64,000 nucleotides of DNA from Reichenbachiella agarivorans (GCF_025502585.1 NZ_CP106679.1:1469001-1533000); one strand, 5' to 3'; numbered from the stretch's first letter, positions 18,027 through 28,009 are shown. Notes: generated by a model from the sequence alone, not told the origin. A program made the numbers and translations.

Positions 18027-19127
18027 TTAAAATGATCTCCCCCTTTTTCCAACTAAAATAAATTTGCAAAACAAGATGATTGTTCCAATCATACATCCCA
18101 TGACCATGAGAACAATTAAAATGACTGCTCTTTTGGGCTTGCTCTTATCTCCAGGTATCCTTACTGGTTCCAATACTGTAAACACCGGTGTTTCTTCCTT
18201 CAGCTTTATTTTGGCTTGCTCCACTTGTGATGATAGACCTTTGTAAACTTCATAGGCCAAATTAAACTCATACTCTAATTTTTTGAGCTCAATTTGTGCA
18301 GTAGCTGAATTCACATTTCTATTCCTATCTGTAGATCGTGCCAATTGGTATTGCACTGACTCATATTTTCTTTTTGATTCATCGTGTGCCTCCAAAATGA
18401 ATTCAAGATTTTTTAGCGATTTTCCCGTCTTATACTCAACAACCGCTCCCGTGACCATCAGTTCAATTTTCTTCGCAATTTGTGCAGCTGCATATGGATC
18501 AGGCATTTCAACCATAACTTCAACTATCCCCGTCTCACTATCAATCTCCAAGATTATACGTTCTTTGAAACTTTCAATAAGTCTCCAATCTTCCTTAGAA
18601 ATACGATAAAAAGACAAATCATCTTTGGTACTAATTATATCTTCAGGTTTATTACTAAATATTAACCCAGGCAATCCAATAGTATACTTCAAGATGTAGC
18701 CCATCACAGAGGGCTTTACTATGTTCTTAAAATAGTTGAATGAAGTTGCATGAATATCTTGTCTTTCAAAATAAATCGTATCATTCATTACCTCCAATAT
18801 AAAAGGTAAACTATTGACAATCTCGGGATAAAGCTGTGGGGTCATTACGCCCGACGAGCCTCCCATACTGCTCAAATCTACTCCTGCCAAGCCCGCCAAG
18901 CCTGCTAAACCTCCCAAGCTGGGCATCTGTGCTTCTTGGCTTTCTGGCAGCAATTTACATGTAGCCTCATACTCTACGGGACTCGTAAAAGCAATAATCA
19001 GCCCTATAATGATAAATACGCTTGTAACCTTGGCGATGAACAGTCTACCTGCCCAAATACTTCGAGTTAATTCTATAAGATCGATTTCATCTTCACTACT
19101 CCTTCTTTTTTCTTGTTCTTCTACCAT
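18027..19127 (-). CDS. wzz: Chain-length determinant / polysaccharide co-polymerase (Wzz-GumC type)
   Basis: Inner-membrane protein of 366 residues that sets polysaccharide chain length and links polymerase to the export channel. It has the Wzz plan: a short acidic N-terminus (DEIDLIELTRSIWAGR), a first membrane segment near 30-50, a long periplasmic part with helices (about 230-310), and a second membrane segment near 335-357 preceded by the typical Pro-rich EPVRIPGDKSKPKR. A Gly-Ala-Leu repeat (GLAGLAGLAG) near residue 75 is a usual feature of Bacteroidota versions. There is no C-terminal tyrosine-kinase domain. The gene ends one base before the export gene at 19129 starts its stop codon, so the two are cotranscribed. 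Confidence 0.93.
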   Translation of the reverse strand: MVEEQEKRRSSEDEIDLIELTRSIWAGRLFIAKVTSVFIIIGLIIAFTSPVEYEATCKLLPESQEAQMPSLGGLAGLAGLAGVDLSSMGGSSGVMTPQLYPEIVNSLPFILEVMNDTIYFERQDIHATSFNYFKNIVKPSVMGYILKYTIGLPGLIFSNKPEDIISTKDDLSFYRISKEDWRLIESFKERIILEIDSETGIVEVMVEMPDPYAAAQIAKKIELMVTGAVVEYKTGKSLKNLEFILEAHDESKRKYESVQYQLARSTDRNRNVNSATAQIELKKLEYEFNLAYEVYKGLSSQVEQAKIKLKEETPVFTVLEPVRIPGDKSKPKRAVILIVLMVMGCMIGTIILFCKFILVGKRGRSF

Positions 19128-19128
19128 A

Positions 19129-21660
19129 TCAATTGGATGTAATTTGGCTAATTACTAGTGCAATAGTGGCTATACCCGAAGCGATCCCAACCCAAGCTTG
19201 CGGGCTCATAGGCTGACGCTCTGGTTTTTGAGGAACAACAATCTCTGCCCCTGGCTCTATTCTTGGATAATCTCGAATCCACAAGAAGCTGTGGGTTTGT
19301 GCAGCAGAGCCATTGGCATAGATCACATATGACTTAGACTTTTTAGCTCTTTGATCGAATCCACCGGCACTTGAAACATAGTGTTTAAGTTTGGATCCCT
19401 TGTTGTGTTGTATATTGCTTGGGTAAAGGACCTCTCCTCTGACACGAACTGTTTGAAAGACCCTAGGGATACTCAAAATATCTCCCTTTTTTAAGATCAA
19501 ATCATATTTTGATCCTGGGTTTTCTAATATCTTTTCTAGATCGATTCCTATAGATTCCTGTTGACGGAAAATCTCAAGACTATCACTGAATGAAAAGCCT
19601 TCCTTTCTAAACCTATAAGTCAAATCTTTGCGACGTATCTCTGAGGCATCATCATCAGTATGCACATCTGCGATAACCTTTCCTTCTGCATCTTTAGCAT
19701 CCATTTTTTTTGGTGCTTTGTAATATTCGGTTCTCCTGATCAAAGTTGCCCCTTTGGGATAAGAATAATTAGTCAACCCACCTGCTCGACTCAATAGTGA
19801 CGAAATCCGCTCATCCTTTCTTTTCATTGAATACTTACCTGGAAACTTTGCCTCTCCCTCCACTTCTACAATTTCTTGATCTTGAAAGAAGGGACTTTTG
19901 CGTATCACAATGAGATCAAAAGGCTCCAATTTAAAAGAAGAAGCCTCTTGAGATAAATTTAAATTCTTGCTGATAGGGAAGTTGAAAATTTCTGCGGATA
20001 GGTTGGTATCCCTTGTACTATCAGGATGAATCCGTCGTGCTACCTCTACAAATGAGCGGGCAGCTGATTCTTTAAAACCACCAGATAGGTATATCACATC
20101 TTCCACTGTCATGTTATCAACGTGCTCAAAAATTCCTGGATTTATTACTTCTCCTTCAATGGTCAGGGTATAAGACTCTCTCAGTGAGTAGATAGATTGG
20201 AATTTAACAATATCATTGTTTTGCAATACGATACTCTCTTCTCCACTTAAAACTTTCTTGGGATCAAAGGACAAATTGGATAGAGAGAAATTCTCATTTC
20301 TCCTTATAATAACTCCACGCTCCATAAATGTATCTCCACGCAATCCATCTGCAAGGTTGAGCAACTGGAGCAATGTCAACCCATCGGTCAATTCATACTC
20401 TCCAGGGTTAAGTACTGATCCTTCTATTGTAACTCTTCTTTTAAACTCATCTGAAATTTTCGGAACAAAAATTTCATCTCCATTCTTCATTGTGAATGTC
20501 CCACGACTCTCTTTTGCAATAGACTTGACGGTTTTATAATTCCCTTCTGTACGAATTACATTCATTGTACCATCGTAGGCGTTCTTAGATAATCCTCCTG
20601 CATAATAGAGCAAGTCTTCAAACGATTCCCCATCTATCAGCTCGTAGGCTGCTGCTCGTTTTACTTCCCCTTGAAGCCTCACTCGATTGATATATGGCTT
20701 CACAATAATTACGTCTTGATCCTTGAGGGTAATATTTTCTCCTAACCCCTTAATAAAAAAGGCATATGCATCAAACGAAGAAAGCAACTCCCTATCACGA
20801 TAAATTTCTATCTGACGAAGAGATCCGTTAATTGTTGGCCCTCCAGCGCTATAAAGCGCATTAAAGACAGTACCAAATGAGCTCATAGTAAAGGTTCCCG
20901 GCTTATGCACCTGACCTATCACATGTACGCTGATGGTACGGATCTGCCCTAGCGAAACATCGGCAAAGGAACTCCTACCTATGGTACTGTATATTTTCTT
21001 GAGTCTAGCAATTACTTTTGACTTGGCTTCATCCATTTTTAGTCCGCTGACAAGTATTGGGCCAATACCAGGAACTCTAATTGAGCCCTCTGGCGAGATC
21101 GTCAATTGATAATTCTGCTCCGAAGCACCCCAAATATCTATATACAATTCGTCACCCGGGGCTAGCGTATAGTTGGCAGGCGTGGGCACATTCAGATTGG
21201 GTTCAAAAGTCAGCTCTGATTCACGAAAAAATTTCAAACCAAAAACCTCCAGCCCATCTTCGTGTATTTTCAAAGAATCTTCTATCTCCTTTTCAAGCAT
21301 TTGTTCGAAAGGAAGCATTAATTCATCTACTACTGCTTCATCTATTGGATTTACTCTTAGCCTAGTACCACTCATAGCGGGACTAGTTGACTCTGTGGCT
21401 TGTGCTTGTAGTATTTTTCCACGCAGTTTTGTAATGTCTGACTCAGACATGCCGCGCATTTTAGCCATTTGCACCAGTTGCTCCTCAGACATACCGCTGG
21501 ATTCCAGTCTCTTGACCAGTACGGCCATCTGTTCTGGCGTGAGCTCGTCGATATCAAGGTTCTGCAAATTCTGAAGATCTGATATATTCTGTGCCTGAGT
21601 ACTTACCTCGTACCCAATAGAGAGAGCAAAGAATAGAATAATTATAGAAATACGCCTCAT
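19129..21660 (-). CDS. Outer-membrane polysaccharide export protein with six SLBB domains (Wza-like)
   Basis: Large periplasmic/outer-membrane export protein of about 843 residues. The ATG at 21658-21660 gives a signal peptide (MRRISIIILFFALSIG ending near TQAQ); a GTG 18 bases upstream is the alternative. A helical region with SGMSEEQL repeats follows, then the polysaccharide-export domain (APGDELYIDIWGASEQ near 160; ISPEGSIRVPGIGPI). Six SLBB units come next, each opening with a phrase such as VHVIGQVHKPG, VRLQGEVKRAA, VTIEGSVLNPG, LTIEGEVINPG, VEVEGEAKFPG and VRVRGEVLYPS. A hydrophobic segment near the C-terminus (WVGIASGIATIALVIS) may be a membrane anchor. E. coli Wza has fewer SLBB units and is about 380 residues; the long form is usual in Bacteroidota. 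Confidence 0.93.
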   Translation of the reverse strand: MRRISIIILFFALSIGYEVSTQAQNISDLQNLQNLDIDELTPEQMAVLVKRLESSGMSEEQLVQMAKMRGMSESDITKLRGKILQAQATESTSPAMSGTRLRVNPIDEAVVDELMLPFEQMLEKEIEDSLKIHEDGLEVFGLKFFRESELTFEPNLNVPTPANYTLAPGDELYIDIWGASEQNYQLTISPEGSIRVPGIGPILVSGLKMDEAKSKVIARLKKIYSTIGRSSFADVSLGQIRTISVHVIGQVHKPGTFTMSSFGTVFNALYSAGGPTINGSLRQIEIYRDRELLSSFDAYAFFIKGLGENITLKDQDVIIVKPYINRVRLQGEVKRAAAYELIDGESFEDLLYYAGGLSKNAYDGTMNVIRTEGNYKTVKSIAKESRGTFTMKNGDEIFVPKISDEFKRRVTIEGSVLNPGEYELTDGLTLLQLLNLADGLRGDTFMERGVIIRRNENFSLSNLSFDPKKVLSGEESIVLQNNDIVKFQSIYSLRESYTLTIEGEVINPGIFEHVDNMTVEDVIYLSGGFKESAARSFVEVARRIHPDSTRDTNLSAEIFNFPISKNLNLSQEASSFKLEPFDLIVIRKSPFFQDQEIVEVEGEAKFPGKYSMKRKDERISSLLSRAGGLTNYSYPKGATLIRRTEYYKAPKKMDAKDAEGKVIADVHTDDDASEIRRKDLTYRFRKEGFSFSDSLEIFRQQESIGIDLEKILENPGSKYDLILKKGDILSIPRVFQTVRVRGEVLYPSNIQHNKGSKLKHYVSSAGGFDQRAKKSKSYVIYANGSAAQTHSFLWIRDYPRIEPGAEIVVPQKPERQPMSPQAWVGIASGIATIALVISQITSN

Positions 21661-21694
21661 ATTGTCTTTTAAATTCACCGCAAGTTAGAACATA

Positions 21695-22468
21695 TTAATT
21701 TTTCAATTCACAAGACACGAAAAAATGTGGATTTAGCAAATTCTCTTTGTTGTAGACTACTGGTTTATTGGTTCCTTGAATTGTAACTGAACCGCCTGCT
21801 GCTTCTACTATTGCCTGGGCTGCTGCCGTATCCCACTCCATAGTAGGGGCAAAACGTGGATACAAATCAGCTGTCCCTTCTGCTACAGCCAGTAACTTCA
21901 ACGAACTCCCCATACTGACAATTTCTGGTGAATTGAGACCATCCATGAAGCGCTGCGTTTCATCGGACAAATGTGAACGAGAAGCAACAACTCTCAAGCC
22001 AGAATCCGCCATGCTGATTTTATTTATTTTGAGTTCATTGATTTTTCCATTTGCTTCTTTGAAAGCACCTTCTCCCTGAATGGAAAAATACAACTCATCT
22101 CGGACTGGCACTTGTACCACGCCAAGTATTGACTTGCCACCATGTATCAGAGCAATGTTGATTGTAAACTCGCCGTTTCGTTTGATAAACTCCTTGGTGC
22201 CGTCCAAAGGATCAATCATCCAAAAGTATTCCCATTCTTTGCGTTCGCTAAACTCAATTTTGGCTCCTTCTTCACTCAAAATCGGAATCTGTGTTTTTTC
22301 CAACTCTGCCACAATCGCCAAATGTGATGCCTTATCAGCCAGAGTCAATGGAGAATCATCAGCCTTCGCTTCAATTGAAAAGTCTCCACTTTGGTATATC
22401 TCTAAAACAGAAACTGCAGCCTTTGTAGCTGCAGTCTTTGCTATTTCTAATAGTTGTTTTAATTCCAT
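21695..22468 (-). CDS. cysQ: 3'(2'),5'-bisphosphate nucleotidase
   Basis: Inositol-monophosphatase-fold enzyme of 257 residues that removes the 3'-phosphate of PAP, the by-product of PAPS use, in the cytoplasm. Seen motifs are ADDSPLTLADKASH near 36-50, EEGAKIEF near 64, WMIDPLDGTKEFI near 82-96 (the Asp-Pro-Leu-Asp-Gly-Thr metal site) and EWDTAAAQAIVEAAGGS near 205-222. It ends the group cysC-cysD-cysN-cysQ on the minus strand, 10 bases after cysN. Recycling of PAP makes sense next to PAPS-forming genes and supports a sulfation or sulfate-reduction role for the set. Confidence 0.95.
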   Translation of the reverse strand: MELKQLLEIAKTAATKAAVSVLEIYQSGDFSIEAKADDSPLTLADKASHLAIVAELEKTQIPILSEEGAKIEFSERKEWEYFWMIDPLDGTKEFIKRNGEFTINIALIHGGKSILGVVQVPVRDELYFSIQGEGAFKEANGKINELKINKISMADSGLRVVASRSHLSDETQRFMDGLNSPEIVSMGSSLKLLAVAEGTADLYPRFAPTMEWDTAAAQAIVEAAGGSVTIQGTNKPVVYNKENLLNPHFFVSCELKN

Positions 22469-22477
22469 CTGTCTTGA

Positions 22478-23794
22478 TTAAACAATCATTCCAGCAGCTA
22501 CTGTTTCGTTGGTTCCTTCGTCTACCAAGATTAAGCTACCTGTATTTCTATTCTTTTTATATGAGTCCGCCAAAATTGGTTTAGTCGTTCTCAACATCAC
22601 TTTACAGATGTCGTTCATTTTCACATCCTTGTCTTCTTCATTTCGATGCAGAGTGCTGATATCCAATTTGTAGCGAATCTCTTTGATCATCGTCTTTGCC
22701 TCAGAAGTTGTGTGACGCAAAATATACTTTCCCTTTGGTTTTGGACCCGTAGCGTTCAGCCAACATAGCATCGCCTCGATGTCTTGCGTAGGCTCGGGCA
22801 TATTGTTGGTCCTGACGATCATGTCTCCTCGTCCGACGTCTATATTGTCCTCCAATTGAATCGCTACAGACATAGGTGCAAATGCCTCCGCAACTTCACC
22901 GTCAAATGTATCAATGGATTTGATTTTGGAACTAAAGCCCGATGGCAACACGGTTACTTCATCTCCTGGCTTGAATACACCACTTGCGATACGACCAGCA
23001 TACCCTCTGTAGTCATGGTACTTGTCATTTTTTGGACGGATCACAGTTTGTACAGGGAATCGACAGTCTATGTGATTATGATCACTACCGATGTGTACAT
23101 TTTCCAACGTGTACAACAAGGTAGATCCTTCGTACCAATCCATGTTTTCACTTCTGTTGACGACATTGTCTCCATTGAGAGCAGAGATTGGAATAAAACG
23201 AACATCTTTGACATCCAGCTTGGATGCAAATGCCTCATAATCTTCTTTGATTTTGGCAAATGCCTCTTCTTTGAAATCTACCAAATCCATCTTGTTGACA
23301 CATACGATGACGTGAGGGATTTGCAACAAAGAAGCAATGATCGAATGTCTTCTTGTCTGCTCAATCACTCCATGTCTGGCATCTATCAAAATCAAAGCAC
23401 AGTTGGCGGTCGAAGCACCCGTCACCATGTTTCTGGTGTACTGGATATGACCTGGAGTATCTGCGATGATGAATTTTCTCTTGGGTGTGGCAAAATATCT
23501 ATAGGCTACATCGATCGTGATACCTTGTTCTCTCTCGTCCTTCAATCCATCTGTCAAAAGTGCCAGGTCCGTGTGTTCTAGTCCCTTTCTCTCACTTGAT
23601 TTGGCAACTTGTTCGAGTTGGTCTTCGAATATTGATTTTGAATCATACAATAGTCTACCAATCAATGTACTCTTCCCATCATCTACACTACCTGCAGTGG
23701 TAAATCTCAAAAGCTCCATGTTGAGATAGCCCTTGTTATCGTGTGTTTCTATGATATTATCTTGCTGTGACATAACTTCTTTGCTGTGAGCCAT
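22478..23794 (-). CDS. cysN: Sulfate adenylyltransferase subunit 1 (GTPase)
   Basis: GTP-driven subunit of ATP sulfurylase, which makes adenylyl sulfate from sulfate and ATP with CysD. The 438 residues carry an EF-Tu-like GTPase domain: GSVDDGKST (G1, near 36), EREQGITIDVAYRYF (G2), DTPGH near 112 (G3) and NKMD near 167 (G4). Two beta-barrel domains follow. There is no fused CysC kinase domain; a separate cysC is at 24942. The start ATG at 23792-23794 gives a short leader before the conserved LLRFTTAGSVDDGKST; a second ATG 21 bases later is also possible. An 82-base gap separates it from cysD. Confidence 0.97.
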   Translation of the reverse strand: MAHSKEVMSQQDNIIETHDNKGYLNMELLRFTTAGSVDDGKSTLIGRLLYDSKSIFEDQLEQVAKSSERKGLEHTDLALLTDGLKDEREQGITIDVAYRYFATPKRKFIIADTPGHIQYTRNMVTGASTANCALILIDARHGVIEQTRRHSIIASLLQIPHVIVCVNKMDLVDFKEEAFAKIKEDYEAFASKLDVKDVRFIPISALNGDNVVNRSENMDWYEGSTLLYTLENVHIGSDHNHIDCRFPVQTVIRPKNDKYHDYRGYAGRIASGVFKPGDEVTVLPSGFSSKIKSIDTFDGEVAEAFAPMSVAIQLEDNIDVGRGDMIVRTNNMPEPTQDIEAMLCWLNATGPKPKGKYILRHTTSEAKTMIKEIRYKLDISTLHRNEEDKDVKMNDICKVMLRTTKPILADSYKKNRNTGSLILVDEGTNETVAAGMIV

Positions 23795-23876
23795 TTGGGA
23801 TGACCCAATGACTTAATTTACTGATTTTTTTATTCCAGCTTTAGGCGAAAATGTACCGAAAGCCAATGGTAAAATA

Positions 23877-24782
23877 TTAAAAATACCCTTGCTTCTTTCT
23901 GTCCTCCATTGAGGTTTCAGAGCGCTTGTCATCCTCACGATTGCCTCGTTCGGTTTGTCTAGCTGAAGCTACCTCGTCAACAATTTTAGCCAAGGTATCA
24001 GCACTAGACTCATCTCCACCTGTGATGGTAATGTCTCCCAATGTTCTAAACCTGATTTGCTTGGTGACGATTTCTTCGTCATCAGCTATTTGGATAAACT
24101 CCGATACTGGCAACCAAGTATTGCTTCGTCTGATCACTTTTCTCTCATGTGCAAAATACAAAGAAGGAATCGCGATATTTTCTGACAATATATATTGCCA
24201 CACGTCCATTTCTGTCCAATTGCTCAATGGAAATACTCTGAAATGCTCTCCCTGATGCTGTCTGCCATTGAAGATATTCCATAACTCTGGTCTCTGGTTT
24301 TTCGGATCCCACTGACCAAACTCATCTCTGTGAGAGAAGAACCTCTCTTTTGCTCTTGCCTTTTCTTCGTCTCTTCTGGCACCACCGATGCAAGCATCAA
24401 ATTGATGCTCCTCGATTGTTCCTAGTAGGGTGACTGTTTGATTAGCATTCCTATTGGCACTTTTTCCTTTTTCTTCGATCGCTTCGCCATCATCAATTGA
24501 CTTTTGCACAGATCCCACGATCAGTTTAGCGCCTAGCTCTGCCACTAGTTCGTCTCTAAACTTCATCGTCTCAGGGAAATTGTGCCCTGTATCAATATGA
24601 ACCAATGGAAACGGTATTTTAGATGGAAAAAAGGCTTTTCTAGCCAAGTGAGTGACCACAATGGAATCTTTTCCTCCTGAAAACAAAATTGCAGGGTTTT
24701 CAAACTGTGCGAATACTTCGCGCAAAATGAAAATCGCCTCTGCTTCTAATTCTTTAATATGTGTGAGATTGTAATTTGACAT
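23877..24782 (-). CDS. cysD: Sulfate adenylyltransferase subunit 2
   Basis: Catalytic subunit of ATP sulfurylase in the PP-loop ATP pyrophosphatase family, 301 residues, the standard length. The PP-loop is LFSGGKDSIVV near 33-43. Other family blocks are VHIDTGHNFPETMKFRD near 62-78, CIGGARRDEEKARAKERFFSHRDEFGQWDPKNQRPELW near 132-168 (cited by its ends only as motif positions) and FPLSNWTEMDVWQYI near 183. It works with CysN and passes adenylyl sulfate to CysC. It is followed by cysN and preceded by cysC, all on the minus strand. Confidence 0.97.
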   Translation of the reverse strand: MSNYNLTHIKELEAEAIFILREVFAQFENPAILFSGGKDSIVVTHLARKAFFPSKIPFPLVHIDTGHNFPETMKFRDELVAELGAKLIVGSVQKSIDDGEAIEEKGKSANRNANQTVTLLGTIEEHQFDACIGGARRDEEKARAKERFFSHRDEFGQWDPKNQRPELWNIFNGRQHQGEHFRVFPLSNWTEMDVWQYILSENIAIPSLYFAHERKVIRRSNTWLPVSEFIQIADDEEIVTKQIRFRTLGDITITGGDESSADTLAKIVDEVASARQTERGNREDDKRSETSMEDRKKQGYF

Positions 24783-24941
24783 TTTGTATCGTCAAGTGTT
24801 TATTCAAAAATCGTTTCTAGTCAAAAGACCGAAGTCTGAAGACACAAATTCTACTTAATATTATTTCTAAATGCCATCATATTCATTAAATCAAATGAAA
24901 TATTAAACATTACCCTTTTAGGAAACTCATTCGTCTTCCAA

Positions 24942-25544
24942 CTACATTCTTCCTACTTCAATCTTGGTTTTCACTAGATCATATATTCTTTGAACTCCCT
25001 CCTCAATACTCAATTGGTGAGAAGGGATGTTTAAATCTGCGTTTTTTGGTTCTTCAAAAGGTGAATCAATTCCTGTAAAGTTCTTGATTTCTCCTCTTCT
25101 TGCCTTGGCATAAAGCCCCTTGACATCTCTCTTTTCGCATTCTTCCAACGGACAATTCACGAAAATTTCGGTGTAATTTTCCACACCTATCAAGGCTTTT
25201 ATCTTGTTTCGTTCGTCCTCGAAGGGCGTGATAAAAGCTGTCAACACGACAATTCCAGCATCCACAAACAACTTGGACACTTCTGCAATGCGCCGGATGT
25301 TTTCCTTTCTACTATCATCAGAGAAATCCAAATCCTTGTTCAATCCTGATCTGATATTATCTCCATCTAGTATGTAAGTATTGATCCCCTCTGCAAACAG
25401 TTTTTCCTCTAGGGCACTAGCCAATGTGGATTTGCCAGATCCAGACAGGCCTACAAACCAAATCAATTGGGGCTTGTACCCCAGTTTTTTGATTCGATCC
25501 TGCTGTGTGATCGCGTGACTATGAGGAATAATATTTTCAGTCAT
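24942..25544 (-). CDS. cysC: Adenylyl-sulfate kinase
   Basis: Phosphorylates adenylyl sulfate to PAPS, the universal sulfate donor. The 200 residues match the family. The P-loop is GLSGSGKSTLA near 32-42, LDGDNIRSGLNKDLDFS near 59-75 binds substrate, and FVNCPLEECEKRDVKGLYAKAR near 127-148 contains the usual lid residues. It is the first gene of the minus-strand sulfate activation set, with a 273-base upstream region holding repeated motifs. A stand-alone CysC next to a polysaccharide locus usually means PAPS is made for sulfating a sugar, but no cysH or sulfotransferase is in this window, so both assimilation and sulfation remain open. Confidence 0.96.
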   Translation of the reverse strand: MTENIIPHSHAITQQDRIKKLGYKPQLIWFVGLSGSGKSTLASALEEKLFAEGINTYILDGDNIRSGLNKDLDFSDDSRKENIRRIAEVSKLFVDAGIVVLTAFITPFEDERNKIKALIGVENYTEIFVNCPLEECEKRDVKGLYAKARRGEIKNFTGIDSPFEEPKNADLNIPSHQLSIEEGVQRIYDLVKTKIEVGRM

Positions 25545-25665
25545 GATAAGAAACCGTGTTTTTATATAGTGTCAGCATTCAAAACTGAGAAACTCTCCTC
25601 AAAAAGATGTTTGGAATATCTAACCCTACCAATGTTTATTGTATGCTATTACTGAATAAATCTGA

Positions 25666-25749
25666 ATGATAAGTATCACTCATGCATAGAGACAACAACA
25701 AGTCGTTGATTCATGATACTTATAAAGACATTTTTCATTCATGATACTT
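25666..25749. repeat. Three copies of an ATGATACTT-type motif upstream of cysC
   Basis: ATTCATGATACTT occurs twice in direct orientation, at 25709-25721 and 25737-25749, with starts 28 bases apart. An inverted relative, AATGATAAGTATCA, lies at about 25666-25679. All are in the 273-base region between the hexosamine dehydrogenase gene and cysC, upstream of the sulfate activation genes. Multiple spaced copies in a promoter region suggest operator sites; the bound protein is unknown. The match is by eye and short motifs can recur by chance in AT-rich DNA. Confidence 0.45.
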
Positions 25750-25817
25750 TTGTTTGCAGGGTTAAGTGCGGCGTAAAACTAGTAAGATTATTCAAAATGA
25801 AGAAATCGACTTGGTTT

Positions 25818-27065
25818 CTAAAGCGACCCTGAGACAAGTTCCTTGGGAAGAATCCCCTTTACATCATAAATAATGCTGCTTGCTGCTTGTGATTTCCAGT
25901 CAATTTTGTTGAATGCTGTATGGGCCACTGCCATGATCTGGGCACTGTACTTACCTCCTAGTCCTTCTATCAATTCAATACCATATTCCTCTTTGACTTC
26001 CTCTTTGTCTGCCAATGGATCATACACATCTACTACGATGTTGTACTCATTGAGTTCTTTGATGATGTCGATGACACGGGTGTTTCTGACATCAGGGCAG
26101 TTTTCTTTGAACGTAATACCGTATACCAAAACCCTAGCACCGACTAGTTCTACTTTGCGCTTGGTCATCAATTTGATCACAGACTGAGCTACATACTTGC
26201 CCATGTTGCTATTGATCCTACGTCCTGCCAAAATCACTTCTGGCAAATACCCAACGCTCTCTGCCTTGTGTGTCAAGTAATATGGATCTACGCCAATACA
26301 ATGCCCTCCCACCAAGCCAGGTTTGAAAGGAAGAAAATTCCACTTAGTTCCTGCCGCTTCTAATACCTCGTGTGTATCAATGTTTAATCTATTGAATATC
26401 AAAGAAAGCTCATTCACAAATGCGATGTTGATGTCACGCTGTGCATTTTCTATCACTTTGGCCGCCTCTGCTACCTTGATAGATGAGGCTTTATGTGTCC
26501 CCGCAGTGATGAAAGAAGCATAAAAATCATTGATTTGATCAGCAATGGCTTCTGTACTACCACTTGTTACTTTCAATATTTCCTTGACACCACGGTCTTT
26601 GTCTCCTGGATTGATTCTTTCTGGGGAGTAGCCCAAAAAGAAATTTTCGTTGAATTTTAACCCAGATTGCTTTTCCAAAATTGGTACACAAATTTCTTCC
26701 GTACAACCAGGAAACACAGTTGACTCATACACAGCTATGTCTCCCTCTTTGAGGTATTTTCCTACCAGTGTAGATGCCTTTTCTATAAGTGAAAGGTCAG
26801 GATTATTGTTTTCATCAATCGGAGTGGGCACCGTGACAATATAGAAATTGACGGAGGCCAGATCGTCTGGATTGGACGAAAAACTAACTTGAGAAGATGA
26901 AAGCAATTCTGCGGTCACTTCACCCGTCCTATCATGCCCCTTCTTCAATTCATCAATGCGTTTGATATTGATATCAAAACCTACCACTGGATATTTTTCA
27001 GCAGCTGCCACTGCGAGTGGCAATCCTACATATCCTAGACCAATAATCCCAACCTTCAAGCTCAT
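25818..27065 (-). CDS. UDP-N-acetylhexosamine 6-dehydrogenase (TviB/WbpO type)
   Basis: Oxidises C6 of a UDP-N-acetylhexosamine, most likely UDP-GalNAc or UDP-GlcNAc, to the uronic acid. The ATG at 27063-27065 gives [20 protein letters not shown] with a Rossmann NAD loop at the start; a GTG six bases upstream is less likely. The phrase [11 protein letters not shown] near residue 43 is characteristic of the TviB/VipA branch and separates it from UDP-glucose dehydrogenases. The catalytic Cys lies in [15 protein letters not shown] near 258-272, and the C-terminal UDP-binding domain has [15 protein letters not shown] near 325. It follows the UDP-xylose synthase gene by two bases, so the nucleotide-sugar genes form one unit. 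Confidence 0.9.
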   Translation of the reverse strand: MSLKVGIIGLGYVGLPLAVAAAEKYPVVGFDINIKRIDELKKGHDRTGEVTAELLSSSQVSFSSNPDDLASVNFYIVTVPTPIDENNNPDLSLIEKASTLVGKYLKEGDIAVYESTVFPGCTEEICVPILEKQSGLKFNENFFLGYSPERINPGDKDRGVKEILKVTSGSTEAIADQINDFYASFITAGTHKASSIKVAEAAKVIENAQRDINIAFVNELSLIFNRLNIDTHEVLEAAGTKWNFLPFKPGLVGGHCIGVDPYYLTHKAESVGYLPEVILAGRRINSNMGKYVAQSVIKLMTKRKVELVGARVLVYGITFKENCPDVRNTRVIDIIKELNEYNIVVDVYDPLADKEEVKEEYGIELIEGLGGKYSAQIMAVAHTAFNKIDWKSQAASSIIYDVKGILPKELVSGSL

Positions 27066-27067
27066 GC

Positions 27068-28009
27068 TCACTTAACTTTATCTTTAAAATACTCCAATGT
27101 AGGCTTTAAACCTTCACTTCTCGAAAATTTGGGAGACCATCCCAGCACCTCTTTGGCCTTCGTAATGTTAGGCTGACGTTGTTTTGGATCATCTGTAGGG
27201 AGAGGCTTATAGATTATCTTAGATTTACTTCCCGTCAATTTTAGAATCTCCTCCGCAAATTGATTGATCGTGATTTCATCTGGGTTACCAATGTTGACTG
27301 GATCTGCACAATCGCTCAACAATAGACGATATATCCCTTCTACCAAATCATCGACATAGCAAAACGATCTCGTTTGAGACCCATCGCCAAAGGCCGTTAG
27401 ATCTTCCCCTCTCAATGCTTGACCAATGAATGCTGGCAGCACACGTCCATCATCCAATCGCATCCTTGGGCCGTAGGTATTAAATATTCTAACAATACGA
27501 GTTTCTACTCCATGAAAAGTATGGTAAGCCATCGTCATTGCTTCTTGAAATCTTTTGGCTTCATCATATACACCTCTAGGCCCAACAGGATTGACGTTAC
27601 CCCAATAGTCCTCAGTCTGAGGGTGTACCAGAGGATCCCCATATACTTCAGAGGTGGAAGCGATTAGCATCCTTGCGCCTTTGGCCTTGGCTAAGCCCAA
27701 AAGGTTGTGTGTTCCCAAAGAACCTACCTTCAGGGTCTGAATAGGCATCTTCAAATAATCTATTGGACTAGCTGGTGATGCAAAATGCATGATGTAATCC
27801 AAATCTCCAGGTACATGAACAAATTTCGATACATCATGATTGTAATACTCGAAATCTTCTCTGTGAAACAGGTGCTGAATATTTTCCAAAGAACCTGTTA
27901 TCAAATTGTCCATGGCAATTACATGACATCCTTCCTTCAAAAATCTATCACAAAGGTGTGATCCAAGGAAACCTGCTCCTCCCGTAATGAGTACTCTTTT
28001 CTTAGCCAT
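27068..28009 (-). CDS. UDP-glucuronate decarboxylase (UDP-xylose synthase)
   Basis: Extended short-chain dehydrogenase of about 313 residues that makes UDP-xylose from UDP-glucuronate. The ATG at 28007-28009 gives [20 protein letters not shown] with the NAD loop at the right place; an upstream extension of the frame runs inside rfbC and is not conserved. [11 protein letters not shown] near 35 matches UXS proteins, and the catalytic pair lies in [12 protein letters not shown] near 143-155 (Tyr and Lys). [12 protein letters not shown] near 188 and [18 protein letters not shown] near 208-225 are also typical. It overlaps rfbC by eight bases. UDP-glucuronate would have to come from a UDP-glucose dehydrogenase, which is not in the window. 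Confidence 0.92.
   Translation of the reverse strand: MAKKRVLITGGAGFLGSHLCDRFLKEGCHVIAMDNLITGSLENIQHLFHREDFEYYNHDVSKFVHVPGDLDYIMHFASPASPIDYLKMPIQTLKVGSLGTHNLLGLAKAKGARMLIASTSEVYGDPLVHPQTEDYWGNVNPVGPRGVYDEAKRFQEAMTMAYHTFHGVETRIVRIFNTYGPRMRLDDGRVLPAFIGQALRGEDLTAFGDGSQTRSFCYVDDLVEGIYRLLLSDCADPVNIGNPDEITINQFAEEILKLTGSKSKIIYKPLPTDDPKQRQPNITKAKEVLGWSPKFSRSEGLKPTLEYFKDKVK

Noticed and set aside
22784-23581. Plus-strand open frame of 265 codons opposite cysN
   Set aside because: Long, but fully antisense to cysN, whose GTPase motifs are intact. No signal or motif supports the antisense frame.
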